Of a DNA stretch of 54,219 nucleotides, positions 44,127 through 54,219 are shown piece by piece. The notes under the pieces were generated by a model. It was not told where the DNA came from, made no database searches, and saw only the letters and a program-made list of their open reading frames with translations. A program made the position numbers and the translations under genes. The first letter of the stretch is position 1. Each line of letters opens with the position of its first letter. The stretch is from Cudoniella acicularis. Its lineage: Eukaryota > Ascomycota > Leotiomycetes > Helotiales > Helotiaceae. Location: contig JAAMPI010000186.1 in NCBI GenBank assembly GCA_013054445.1, positions 1 through 54,219 of the forward strand, in the 5' to 3' direction.

Positions 44127-44277
44127 TTCCTGGTACCTTTCTGACTGTTACTTCTCTCACCGCATAATATCTGCCATAGCACCTTCCCGTCTTCCCTAAG
44201 ATCAGAAGCCTTGTCGACGGCTTTCACTCGTTCAAGCCTCGTCGTCTTCTATCACTCTTCTCCAAAGTCTCGTCTCA

Positions 44278-46423
44278 ATGGCTGGCCCAGGTGGTGGACC
44301 TCCTCGCCGGAGGTATACACTCCCCCTCTTCTTCTTCTATAGTAATTGTCACTAACAACTCTTAGCCACACTAAATCTCGCAAAGGTTGTGAAACCTGTA
44401 AGCGTAGACACATTCGTTGTGATGAGAACTTCCCTCAATGGTATGTTTCATTCGATGCTAATAGTCACAGGACTAAAGCCTCCTTGACTATGCTTCATTG
44501 CTAATAGCTCATTAGTCGAAACTGTACAAAGCACAATTGCCGTTGCCCTTACATGGACATGCCAGTGCAAGAGGAGCGCGCCCCGACTCCTGAAAAAGCA
44601 GATCTTCTGTGGACTCCAGAGATCGAGGCCGAGATCGAGCGTTGGCAGCAAACTGGCAACTTCCCCTTTCCAGATCTCTACATCTTCCCAGCGCCATCTC
44701 CCCAGTTCTTCAGCTTTGAGGATCTCCGCTTGATCCATCACGTCGCCTCTGTGTCCAGTGAACTTGGTATTCATGACGCTAGCAATTTTACCATTTGGAC
44801 TCGTCAGATCCCACTGTAAGTGATGTGACGATTGGAGTGTTATACATCAGCTAACAGCCATAAGTTTTCTGAGAATTGGTACAGACTATGCCTTTGTCAT
44901 GCATGCATTGCTAGCACTTTCAGCCACGCATCTTGCCTGGTTGACGAGCTGTCCTCTTACCGCTAACATGGGTTACGAGCACCGAGGAATCGCGCTCAAA
45001 GGCCTACATGAAGCTATCGGTTCTTTTTCTAGGGAAAATTCCGATGCAGTTCTCGCAGCTTCACTCCTCCTATCATGGCAAGCAACGGAATGGTCAGTAA
45101 AGTCGTATTATTCTGGGCACAAACGCAATGCTGACTAGAGATAGGCGTGGTTGGACACAACTCATGCATGGCACCTCCTCCGTACGTTCTGTTGATTCTG
45201 CTTGCTAGCCCTAGACATACTAACAGTCGCATAGGTCATCGATGCCATGCAGCCATGGAAGCACGAGTCTCAATTTGGGGATTTCATCGCTGAACAAAGC
45301 ACTTTCCCAACGGCGCCTCCCTCTCCATCGCCTGGTGCAAAGAAATTGAGCAATCCTCGGAAGCAAGATTTGGACTCGCTGCAACGTGCCTATGCCCAAC
45401 TCCAAAAGGTCGAAACCTATCTAAAGGATCACAATGAGGATGTCAAAGCAATTCAACAGCTCATGAGTTTCGTTCGTGCGGTTCGCAAAGTTTCTCCAAC
45501 CCATACTGCGGCTCAGCGCTTCGAAATGCTTAATCCTCTCCGTACCTGGCTATTCTGGCTTCCAGTCATGTACTTGCAGCAGACAAGAGGATCCCCATCT
45601 GCTTTGGTTATTCTGGCCCACTACTACACGGTTGCTTTGGTTGTCGAGCCACTGTTTCCTGAAGTTGGTGCAGCATACTTTGGGAGTCTATCGTTAGGCC
45701 CAATCGAAGAAATCGCAAGAAGGCTCTTCTCCATCAATGTTTCGCAAACCTCGGATGCAGATATGCAGACTCCACTGAATCTGATGGAGTACCCTATTGA
45801 TATGGTGACCAGCTTCAGAAGCAGGATGGGATGGGTGCAACCAGAGCGAACCGCCTCCTTTCCCACCTTCGGAGGCAGCACCTACTATATGGAAGACAAT
45901 TACTCCAACGCATGTTCCCTATATGGCAATCCTGCATTTACCTACAGCCAAGAGCACATCGTGTGCATGCCACCCGATCCAGTCTCTGCCACCGCCATCA
46001 GCCCCTTGACTCTCGATCCGTTCACCAATCACTACCTCGGCATTCCATCACCCAGTGGATTTGGAGGCTATCACAGCCCAGCAACGTCAAATTTTGGAGA
46101 AGGCTCGATTGTTTATAGCGATCATGGTGATGATTTTGCTCTCTATGAGGGACAGGGCTCTGGCTCGAATTTCGGCGGGTTTGTGCTTCCGACCGTGTGG
46201 ATCTAAACATCGGACGAAAGGATTTAACATCTCGCCCAGGACTACCCCAGTTTTCAAACTTGAATCTTCTCCATTCGAGGAGCCAAGAGTCAAACTCGAA
46301 CAGCTCTCTGATGAGCAGCAGATGATGCAGCCGCTGCCACACTTTTCTCAACTTCCAAGCTATCCACCCCAATATCCATCTCCAGGACCTTCTCCAGCAA
46401 AGGGAAAAGACCGAGAGATCTAA
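44278..46423 (+). CDS. Zn2Cys6 transcription factor (Upc2/Sut-like architecture)
   Basis: Exon 1 44278-44312 and exon 2 44366-44440; exon 3 begins at 44516, and further short introns lie near 44818-44852, 45093-45144 and 45180-45235. The N-terminus reads SHTKSRKGCETCKRRHIRCD then ENFPQCRNCTKHNCRCPYM, giving C-x2-C-x6-C-x6-C-x2-C-x6-C, a complete Zn2Cys6 cluster. The middle carries SFEDLRLIHHVAS, FVMHALLALSATHLAWL and GYEHRGIALKGLHEAI, the helical regulatory region found in Upc2/Ecm22-like factors. The C-terminus is rich in Ser, Pro and Gly. One frame ends TVWI at 46203-46206, yet clearly protein-like sequence continues one frame over (ISPRTTPVFKLES, EQLSDEQQMMQPL, ending GKDREI at 46423), so a one-base indel near 46165-46200 is likely. 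Target genes are unknown. Confidence 0.88.
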
Positions 46424-47094
46424 TTCCTCATCATCCGCTCTACACCTGATCACGATTTACGACATCTAATTTTTGCGCGCATCGAGGTTATTCAAAACCT
46501 CGCCTAATAATGTTCTACTATCAAACGACTCTCCTTAAGATTATTGCCCAACGGCTTCACGATTTACGATTTCGCTACGATATTTTTGTACGAATACTAG
46601 CACCCACGGTCCTTATAGATATATACCCCGCATATGCATTGGATCGGCGTTATAAGAGCCCATGAGCTCAGGGATGTGCTGGAAAATGATTTTTGGGCGT
46701 TATATAGCGGGCAAATGTTTAATGCGGCAATCATGGAGGACGCACCGAATACGATTAGAGAATGAAACAATTACTATTGTTCCTCCAATAATTTTGACTG
46801 GCCAACGCTTGTGAATTGTGAATTCATTATAGTGTCCTTTCGCTGTACCACATATGCATATCAAGTGAGGTTGTTATTCACACTAGAACCTTAAAATCCA
46901 TACCCCAAGGATTTAGAACTCTTCTGATATCAACTTGGGGGGCTGGTTACAGCACCATTTAGGCTGCCCGGTGGTGACGGACATGGAGCTGGTTCTCGCT
47001 TAGTCATTGTCGCGTTCTCCAGCACCATGCGAAATATTGTTTGAACACGAAACTAGTCCCCAGACAGTCAAGCTAGACTTCGACATCCACCAAA
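46424..47094. other. Spacer between regulator and UCH genes
   Basis: About 670 bp, tandem orientation. I see no gene. It holds the regulator's 3' region and the UCH promoter. Confidence 0.5.
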
Positions 47095-48160
47095 ATGAGC
47101 GGGGGATGGAATACCAGTAGGCTTCCCTTCCTACAATATTGCGCAGCCTTAACTGATATAATCCAGTCGAATCTGATGCGGTCGGTGCAAGCAAACTGCT
47201 TATCGAAATCTCGCCGCTGACATCTTTTAGGGCGTCTTCACCTTCTTACTTGACAATCTTGGCGTGAAGGATGTACAGTTCGAAGAGCTTATTGCTCTTG
47301 ATGCTGACTTCCTGCGCCAGCTGAGCCCGGTTTACGGCGTCATCTTTCTATTCAAGTATCCAACCGGCGAGAAAGCAAACTCCGATGGCACTCCGAAAGA
47401 TGGGCAGTACGACTACGCTGCTGCAGAGAACCTATTCTTCGCGGCACAGACGATCCAGAATGCTTGTGGTACACAGGCCCTGCTCTCGGTGTTATTGAAC
47501 AAGGAGGACGAAATCGATGTTGGTACTCAATTGAAGGAGTTCAAGGAATTCACATCAGGGTTTCCTGCGGAATTCAGAGGCGAGGCGTTGAGCAATTCGG
47601 AGTTGATTAGGGATGTGCACAACAGCTTTGCAAAGAGCAGTCCTTTTGTGGATGAGACTCAGCGAACGGCCACCGAAGACGACGATGTGTATCACTTCAT
47701 TGCCTATACCCCGATCAACGGCATACTATACGAATTAGACGGCCTACAGCCTGCACCGATCGCACATGGTTCGAGCACCTTTGAGGAATTCCCTGAAAAG
47801 GTGATCCCGGTCTTGCAGAGGCGGATTGAGCGGTATCCCGCCAACGAGATCCGGTTCAACCTGTTGGCTATGGTGAAGGACTTACGGGTTCGAGCAAGGG
47901 AAATTGGTGACCAGGAGGCACTTTTCAGGGAGGAGCAGAAGAGAAATGAATGGCAATTCGAAAACGCCCTGCGGAGACATAATTTTGTTGGATTTGCCGG
48001 GGAGGTTCTCAAGGGGGTTATTGCAGAGAAATTGAAGGAGGGCCTAGACGCCTATACAAAGTGGATCGAGGAGGCAAAGAAGAAGACTAAGCTGCGATCA
48101 GAGGAGAAAAAGAAGGGAGGTGCTAGTGGAGGTGAGGAAGATATCGAAATGCATGGCTGA
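47095..48160 (+). CDS. uch2: Ubiquitin C-terminal hydrolase, UCH37/UCHL5 type
   Basis: Exons 47095-47116 (22 nt), 47167-47180 (14 nt) and 47231-48160 give 321 residues: MSGGWNTIESDAGVFTFLLD, where W.TIESD.GVFT is the UCH start. Catalytic parts: Gln and Cys in AAQTIQNACGTQALLS, His in DDVYHFIAYTPING and Asp in LYELDGLQPAPI. The C-terminal half carries the long helical ULD-like extension of UCH37 (QEALFREEQKRNEWQFENAL, RRHNFVGFAGEVLKGV) with a Lys-rich tail. UCH37/Uch2 binds the proteasome cap through Rpn13 and edits ubiquitin chains. Without the two small exons the N-terminus is lost, and only a downstream frame from 47264 appears. Both introns are 50 nt. The donor of intron 2 (GTCGGT) is weak. 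No frame break. Confidence 0.93.
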
Positions 48161-49338
48161 TCGAAATGCGGACCGCTCATCAGGAAAAGAGGCTTAAATC
48201 GGTTCTCGATTTTGCTGTGCAATGACATAGCATCTTAACTGGGGATGGCCATATGCAACGCTGTGGCGCCGTGCCCCTCGAATCACGAAGAGAATGATGA
48301 ACGGTTGCCACCAAATCATAGACACGAATCAAGGGCGAAGGCTTCATCCAAGCGCAAGGGACATCTCATTAAATATGTGGCTAGGAGTCGAAAAAGAAAA
48401 ACTCTGCGAACAGGTGTTTAACGGTTCCAGCAAGTGAGATCATGGGTCTTTTTCCTGACTGCCAAGAAAAATTCTTCCCCTCGTAACGTAAAAGAGGCTT
48501 GTGATGATCCTTCGTGGTCAGTGAATCCCATGAGCATTTGTTATTCCTTCCGTAATTCGACTCTTATAGCATATTCTTTATATTTATCTCCACTTGCAGC
48601 TCGTTTCAAGCAGCTTCAGCTGGATGCACAATAACAAATATTTTTGACAAAAGAATGATGACTTTATGCTTCAGTCATAGGCAAGACTGGGGTGGACTGA
48701 TGATCCGTATCAACGCCCTTGGCACAAAAATTACTTGGAGTTGAGACATCCACGAGTGCGAATAGATTGAAGGGCTAGTTGAATCACTCACTGACTTCCA
48801 AGTCACACCACTGCTGTTTGAGACCCGGACTTCCTCGCATAAAGCATCGTTGATACAGCGCCGCGGGTGCTGAAACAGCAGCATTTGCGATACAGCAGTC
48901 CACACCCAGCAAACGCCTACGGCGAGAACGAGTACAACATAACCGGCCACAAGGGATCGACGCTTCTAAGCTGCTGTCCAGCAGAGCCACCTCGCATGGC
49001 ATTTTGCATCGTCCATATTGTATCGTGCAAGCACATCGAGCTCGCCGTCACGTAAACATTTTTGCAACGGCGGACGGAAACGGAGGCCTCGCAGTGCAGC
49101 CAAGTGACGCACGCCACCACCGCAAGCGACCTCAGGTTAGGAACGTCCTTCGGATCATCACCTTGTTCTTGATCCCGTCTTGCGAGAGGCACCACGCAAC
49201 CACAACAACTCGCCTCCCACATTCAACGATTGTCGAGGACCGGTATCTACCTCGCTGGCCGAGTACGCTGGATTGCAGCACTCATCTGCGTCGACGCCAT
49301 CGCCGACGTTCTGAAAGCGCGCGATAAGCACAGGCAAG
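48161..49338. other. Intergenic region upstream of the Ssh4-like gene
   Basis: About 1.2 kb in tandem orientation, with scattered short open frames on both strands. No gene features seen. Confidence 0.5.
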
Positions 49339-51034
49339 ATGGGCCTGCGGGGGATGCAGACGCCGACAACCTTCACCACTTCTCTCATCATCCCGACACC
49401 GAACACTATTCCCCACTCCTTCGCTGGACAAAGACAAGCAAATCTCGAGCAATTATTAAGCCTGTCGTCAACGACGGCTCAAGCTAGCGAAGTGCGGGTG
49501 CAAGCAAACAACGACTCAACAATCAATGGCGTGGTCATTGGCTTGCTCAGCTCCTTCGGGAGTGCGATTCTAATCGCATTCATCTTCTTGGTGGTTTACT
49601 TTTTCCGGTACACCAGCAGTGGACGCATTCTTCTGGATCGTATTGGGAGGCCGGGCGAATATGACGATGAGCAAGCATATGCGAGGGAGGAGGCGGAGGC
49701 GCTGGAGGAAATGGATGACCTCCAAAGAACGGAATATTTACGAGCCAAAGGTAGGACTTCACCCATGCACGAGACTACCCTAAAATTTCAAAATGATACT
49801 AATGTGATGTCTTGTTTTAGCCTTCATTCAAGCAAATCCACCCGATTCCCTTCCTACCGATATATCCTTATCACAATATTTAGCGATCCAGGAGAAAGGC
49901 GTCTCAGCTTGGGAGTTTGAACCAGAACTCGAGATAGCGAATTGCTTTGTAGAAGGTCGGACAGAGATTGAATTTTATGATAGTGAATGTTCGGTGCTTT
50001 CAAATCTTCCCCTCCCAAAACAAAACGAGGTGTATTATTGGGAGGCTAAGATTTATGATAAGCCTGAATCTTCTTTAATAAGTATAGGGGTGGCAACCAA
50101 GCCATATCCTCTGTTCAGACTGCCTGGTATGTTCCCTGATATCGAGATAAATAGCTTTTTATGCTGATGATACCGGATAGGTTGGCACAAATATTCAGTT
50201 GCATACACATCCACTGGGCACCGAAGATATAATCAACCATTTAGCGGACCAAGTTATGGACCACAGTTTGTTCAGGGTGATGTTATTGGCGTTGGGTATC
50301 GGCCGCGAACTGGCACAATATTCTTCACACGAAATGGGAAGAAGTTGGAGGACGTTGCTCACGGTCTCAAGTCTCAAAACCTATTCCCGGCAGTTGGTGC
50401 GAACGGACCATGCACAATACATGTGAACTTCGGACAATCAGGCTTTGTTTTTATTGAGGCAAACGTTAAGAAATGGGGCTTGGCTCCCATGACCGGCAGC
50501 CTAGCTCCACCTCCCCCATATGGCAGTGAGCAAGGCAGTATTCTTCTCGAGGCTGGACGTGAAGGTACTCAGAGCAGTCAAGGCCACTATCCTGATCCAA
50601 GACATGGCCGAACGAGAAGCGGAAACTTCAGACATCACCCGCCTACGAGTCCAGGTCCAATTCGGTCTCCAACGGACATATCCTTGGCCCATCTCACTCA
50701 TATACCTACGAACGAAGAGCCGGGTGAGTCAAGTGCAGCAGCCGCTGCCATACCACAAGGAAACACTCTACGAGTTGGTCTAGGAGTTAATGACCCTTCG
50801 AATCCACCACCCGAATACACGAGCCCGATACCTTCAAATGCCGGAAGTCGGAGAGGAAGCGATGAGAGTGAGAGAGCGCCGCTTTTGCGGAGAAAGAGCA
50901 CACCTCCACCTATACCCAGCTACAACGACGCTGTAGCAGAAACGAGAGCGCGAGAAAGGAGCACAAGTCAGAGAGAACGAGGCGAAGCTCAAACACGAAC
51001 AACACCTAGGGACGAAGACGGGCCTCGATCATGA
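49339..51034 (+). CDS. SSH4: Ssh4/Ear1-type SPRY protein, Rsp5 ubiquitin-ligase adaptor
   Basis: Exons 49339-49750, 49821-50126 and 50181-51034 give 523 residues. A lumenal N-terminus precedes one membrane segment (VVIGLLSSFGSAILIAFIFL, about residues 65-90). Then YTSSGRILLDRIGRPGEYDD, an acidic linker, SLPTDISLSQYLAIQEKGVS and WEFEPELEIANCFVEGRTE. The SPRY core follows: YYWEAKIYDKPESSLISIG, GWHKYSVAYTSTGHRRYN, GDVIGVGYRPRTGTIFFTRN and FPAVGANGPCTIHVNFGQ. The disordered tail has PPPY (in APPPPYGSE) and PPEY (in NPPPEYTS), both PPxY motifs that bind WW domains of Rsp5. In yeast Ssh4 and Ear1 direct Rsp5 to endosomal and vacuolar membrane cargo. Order, membrane segment and PPxY sites all agree. 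No breaks. Confidence 0.93.
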
Positions 51035-52213
51035 CATTCGGCCAGAAGCTAGAACATCCAATTTTTTGTTTTCTTTTTAATACCCCACTACCACGAAAGG
51101 AATGGATCGGAACGGTGTTGAGGGGTTGATTAGGTCAGTCTTCGCTGGGAAGGAGGGAGGAATCTTGCTTACTAGCGTAGCGTGGAGAAGGCGCCTTCGT
51201 TTTTTTTTGTTTGTTATTCGTTCATTTTTCTATGTTAGGCGTGAACATGAGCAACAGCATGACATGAAAACACATGAACATTGGGAATGCTAGGCGTACT
51301 TGGAGTTTCTTTGATAATATCAAGAAGGAAGGAAGGAAGATGAACATTCGACGATGATGGATGGTTTTTGGGGGATTTGTGTCCCCGTGTTTGTTAGAAT
51401 CTGGGTTTGACAATGAAGTGAGTGAGTGAGTGGCTGTAGGAGGTTGCTAGAAATGTTAAGAGGCGACGGAGATGGCGGGCTCAAGGAAGGGGGGGGTGGA
51501 GGTGGTTGAAGTTTGAAGTGAACGTGGATGTGGAAATGGTAGTAGAAGTGGCGATGGCGGTGGAAGATGTAGCAATAAGGCGGGTAACGCAGGCAACACG
51601 TACAATGTTCTTTTGTTAAGTACTTTTTTTGTCCGCAGTAGTCGGTGATTAATTAACCTTTCTAGCACGCACGTACGAAGTATAAAACCCCCTAATAGTG
51701 TCTATTCACAATTGCGGAGTTTGCCTCGTCAAGTTGCTTCTAGTGAGCCATAGGCCATAGGCCCATAAACACTTTCTAGTTTCCCCCCTCTCCCTTCTAA
51801 TTTTTTATTTTCTATTTTAAACTCATGTATAGTTATTCTTTTTCTGCCTGTCTCAAAAGTTTGAGAATTCCTATTCTAAAAAGCACGAAGCACATCTGTT
51901 TGGCATTAGAAGTAAAAAGCGACTCAGGAATCGGGCCGAATCACAATTTTTGAAAGTCAAAAACTTTTATTATTAGCTCAGTCTTAATCGCTATCCAACA
52001 TTGATTCCGAATCCAACGTTGCTATGAATCTAAAGTAGAGTTGAATACCATCAAGATGGAAGAAAGGTCATTACTCCTTAACGCTCTGCGCTATCCTTAC
52101 CCGCTGTTATCGCTAAAAGGATTGGATATTCTATCCATGTACGTTCGTATCCCCCCATTTTTCCAATCCTAAACGCCTTCTTTTTGTTTTACCCCTTTTA
52201 CCAAACAAATCAT
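51035..52213. other. Convergent 3' region
   Basis: About 1.2 kb between the Ssh4-like stop and the stop of the acidic protein on the minus strand. It is AT-rich from about 51750 with purine-rich parts (51320-51345). No gene found. Confidence 0.5.
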
Positions 52214-53284
52214 TCAAACCACAATCCCCAACTGCCTAATCTGTGTCTCCCTCGCGACCACCTCCCCATCCCCAACAACACGCCTCTCCCACAAACAAAC
52301 CATCTTACCCCCACACCCAGGACACTCCCTCCTCCCCTCCCCATTAAACCCATCACCAATAACATCATCACCCTGCACGCCCTTCCCGCCATGAACCTCC
52401 CAACGCAATCGCGTCGTCGTCACGCCCGTTTTCGTGATGCCAACGAGTGTCGTTTCACGTGCTAAGGGGCTTCGTTTGTACACGCGGTAGCGGAAGAACG
52501 CTGGTTCCCCGCTCCAGGTGCGGCAGTGGATGGCGCATAAGGGGATTGGGTCTCTGGGGTATTGTAGTGCAGGCACGGGGTTATGGGGGCATTTTGGAGG
52601 CTTTTGGCGGTCGTTGTCGGTTGGAGTTGTGGGCTCCTCGTCGTCGTCAACCCTTGGTGGAGGAGGGAATGGCTCGATTGTTGGGTGGTGGGCTTTGTTC
52701 TCCTTATCATCGTCGTCATTTTCTTCGATGGTTTTGTCGGAGTCTGGTGAAGATACGAGTGACTGTTCATCATCTGTGACCCAGTCGTCGTCCTCGTCGT
52801 AGTCGCTGGAACTGTCGTCAAAGAGAGCGAAGTCATCTCCATCCGATCGCACCAATGCATTTTCTGTTTCTCCAACAAGGGCATCCGTTTCGTTTTCGCC
52901 GCCATCGAGAAAAACTTTATCCTCGCTGAATGCATCTCGTCTAGTAGCAGGCTGCTCATTACTAGTCCCAACGGTAGGGCTAAGAAGATGATTGCTAGTT
53001 ACGCTTGGCATAGATATGGGGGGAGAATCTAGTTGGATCACTTCCCAACTGTCGCTGCTGCTACGAGTAGAGGCTCGAGAAACAGTACCATCTCGTCGCG
53101 AGTCTGCTTCCTGGGTATAAATATACCTAGGGCTGGTGGCGACCTCAGGGTCTGGGTAGATATATTGCTCGGTGGTTTCCCCCTCGGCGTGGTCGTCGCT
53201 TTGCTCGGTTGGCGGTTGGACTTCGAATGTTTCGTTCATGGTGGCCCAGCCCATGGGATCGGGTTTGCTACTTTCGAAAAGCAT
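52214..53284 (-). CDS. Acidic protein of unknown function with paired cysteines, 356 aa
   Basis: A single open frame from ATG 53284 (MLFESSKPDPMGWATMNETF). I do not recognise it. Residues about 60-110 are Ser/Pro-rich; 140-220 are very acidic (SSSDYDEDDDWVTDDEQ, EENDDDDKENK), as in disordered linkers. The C-terminal third looks folded: CPHNPVPALQYPRDPIPLCA, then CAIHC, FFRYRVYKRSPLARETT, TTTRLRWEVHGG, and CPGCGGKMVCLWERRVV. CxxxC and CxxC pairs about 75 residues apart, with strand-like sequence between, suggest a zinc-binding module, but that is inference. The frame is long for chance and composition is protein-like. No intron is needed. Nothing in the neighbours tells its role. Confidence 0.7.
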   Translation of the reverse strand: MLFESSKPDPMGWATMNETFEVQPPTEQSDDHAEGETTEQYIYPDPEVATSPRYIYTQEADSRRDGTVSRASTRSSSDSWEVIQLDSPPISMPSVTSNHLLSPTVGTSNEQPATRRDAFSEDKVFLDGGENETDALVGETENALVRSDGDDFALFDDSSSDYDEDDDWVTDDEQSLVSSPDSDKTIEENDDDDKENKAHHPTIEPFPPPPRVDDDEEPTTPTDNDRQKPPKCPHNPVPALQYPRDPIPLCAIHCRTWSGEPAFFRYRVYKRSPLARETTLVGITKTGVTTTRLRWEVHGGKGVQGDDVIGDGFNGEGRRECPGCGGKMVCLWERRVVGDGEVVARETQIRQLGIVV

Positions 53285-54219
53285 GTCGAATTTGTTTTTT
53301 TTTTCTCGAGAGGATCTCCAGGAAATCAGACAGGTGCGAAAAATAATTATGCAGTGTTGTATTGCGACTCTTTTTCCCCGAGAGATAATAATCTGTAAGC
53401 GATATTCAGAATAGAAACGAAAGTACGTATGAGTGAGTTGATGAATGCGACCTCAGCGAAGAATGGAAATGATATATACAATTCGGCAGAATATTAAATT
53501 AAAAATCGCTGCGTTCTTGGTGCTTTCTACTATGACCTCACATGGTGCGGGTAAACCCTCGTGCCTTCCCTTGTAGAGAGTTGGGTGATGGAGCTTATCC
53601 GTTTTGAAAAGAACGGACCCAGCCAACCATTAATGTTTGCAATAGAGGAAGGTGCTGTTGAGGAGCTTGTGGTGCTTTCTCAACGAAGGTTGTTGGGTAT
53701 GTTGTTGTTGGAAACGCGCTTCTAGACGATTTTTGTTCGAATGCATTTTTGAGTTATATAGTTTGCGAATGCATATAAAACACTTTCAAGAATAAACACC
53801 ATGCCAACGTAAAATAATATTCCAAAAAATAAAGAACACACTAATGCGTAGCATAGCCAATTCCTACCAATCAGGTTGTCATTTGACTTAGTGGCTATTT
53901 CGTTCTTTTAAAGTGTTCTAGGTGATCTCGCGACCTGACAGCGATCTTAGTGCTCTGCAGGAAAGAAGCATCTAGAGACCAGGGCTGCATGTATTGAAGA
54001 GACAAAATAACTATTTCTATTTGATGGTACCTAAATGTTGGGGGAAATCAAGGGCAAGACTCAACACCAACAAATTCATAGTTTGGGTTTGATATACGAC
54101 ACGACCATACGACCAAACAACCGTCAGAATCCAAAAAAGGCATCAGTCCTATCAAATTTGACTCAGAAACTTCCAAATCTAGTTAATTTGGAATCTTAAA
54201 AAAAAGTTCTCATGATATA
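53285..54219. other. Right-edge region without a gene
   Basis: Upstream region of the acidic protein, including a T10 tract near 53295, followed by AT-rich sequence to the end of the window. No open frame with family features is seen. Confidence 0.5.

Larger units (their letters stand above)
36029..44277. other. Gene-poor region of about 8.2 kb upstream of the Zn2Cys6 regulator
   Basis: I find no reading frame here with a recognisable domain or a convincing exon-intron pattern; the longer frames (36498-36866, 41721-42266, 43084-43590) start with non-ATG codons and overlap rival frames. Seen inside: GATGT units (about 37177-37195), a perfect 17-nt palindrome (37853-37869), T tracts at 38262-38291, GCTGTAC units (about 42577-42598), a GC-rich part (41500-43600), and a strongly pyrimidine-rich leader-like part (43590-44277) with a C9 run near 43700. 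It may be a long regulatory region with a long 5' leader, or hold noncoding transcripts. Confidence 0.5.

Noticed and set aside
1..54219. CRISPR array, rRNA, intact transposon or secondary-metabolite synthase
   Set aside because: I looked for regular spaced repeats, terminal repeats with transposase or reverse-transcriptase motifs, and PKS/NRPS motifs; none was seen by eye.

Overview
This window looks like a filamentous ascomycete (Pezizomycotina; Leotiomycetes is my guess from gene content, not proven). Genes are split by short spliceosomal introns (mostly 45-115 nt, GTAAGT-like donors, CTAAC/CTAAT branch sites, YAG acceptors). Typical fungal families are present: Zn2Cys6 regulator, AIM3/BBC1, SSH4, LAMMER kinase, DHA1-type MFS transporter. 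I see no phage, plasmid, CRISPR, rRNA or intact transposon. Several genes carry one-base indels in homopolymers, and there are N bases at 4122 and 6658-6659, so the assembly probably contains errors. I therefore avoid calling pseudogenes on one frameshift alone.

Left part (1-8.3 kb), accessory in character: the end-truncated gene of a DUF2235 alpha/beta hydrolase (minus), a spacer, then a divergent pair made of a GT1 glycosyltransferase of the bacterial macrolide-transferase type (minus; in-frame stop plus frameshift) and a DHA1-like MFS exporter (plus; one GC-AG intron).

Centre-left (9.5-24.4 kb), housekeeping: tRNase Z and a LAMMER/CLK kinase in tandem on the minus strand, sideroflexin (minus), AIM3/BBC1-family actin-patch protein (plus), and a BTB-like protein (plus) whose leader carries a diverged 125-bp tandem repeat.

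Centre (24.9-31.2 kb): three metabolic enzymes, namely an SDR reductase (minus), a flavin-reductase-fold protein (minus) and a divergently transcribed homoserine-acetyltransferase-like alpha/beta hydrolase (plus) that needs a 5-nt microexon. Proteasome assembly chaperone 4 (plus) follows.

Right part (33-54 kb): transportin/Kap104 (plus), then about 8.2 kb without a convincing gene, then a Zn2Cys6 regulator with an Upc2/Sut-like layout (plus), the proteasomal deubiquitinase UCH37/Uch2 (plus; 14-nt microexon), an Ssh4-type SPRY Rsp5 adaptor (plus), and an acidic protein of unknown function with two Cys pairs (minus).

Functional threads: proteasome biology (PAC4, UCH37), tRNA maturation, nuclear import and endocytosis (AIM3, Ssh4) are ordinary cell functions. 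The glycosyltransferase/MFS pair and the SDR/flavin reductase/hydrolase trio are the only groups that look like accessory metabolism. I found no clear new system; the best leads are the microexons, the divergent GT-MFS pair and the repeat-bearing leaders.
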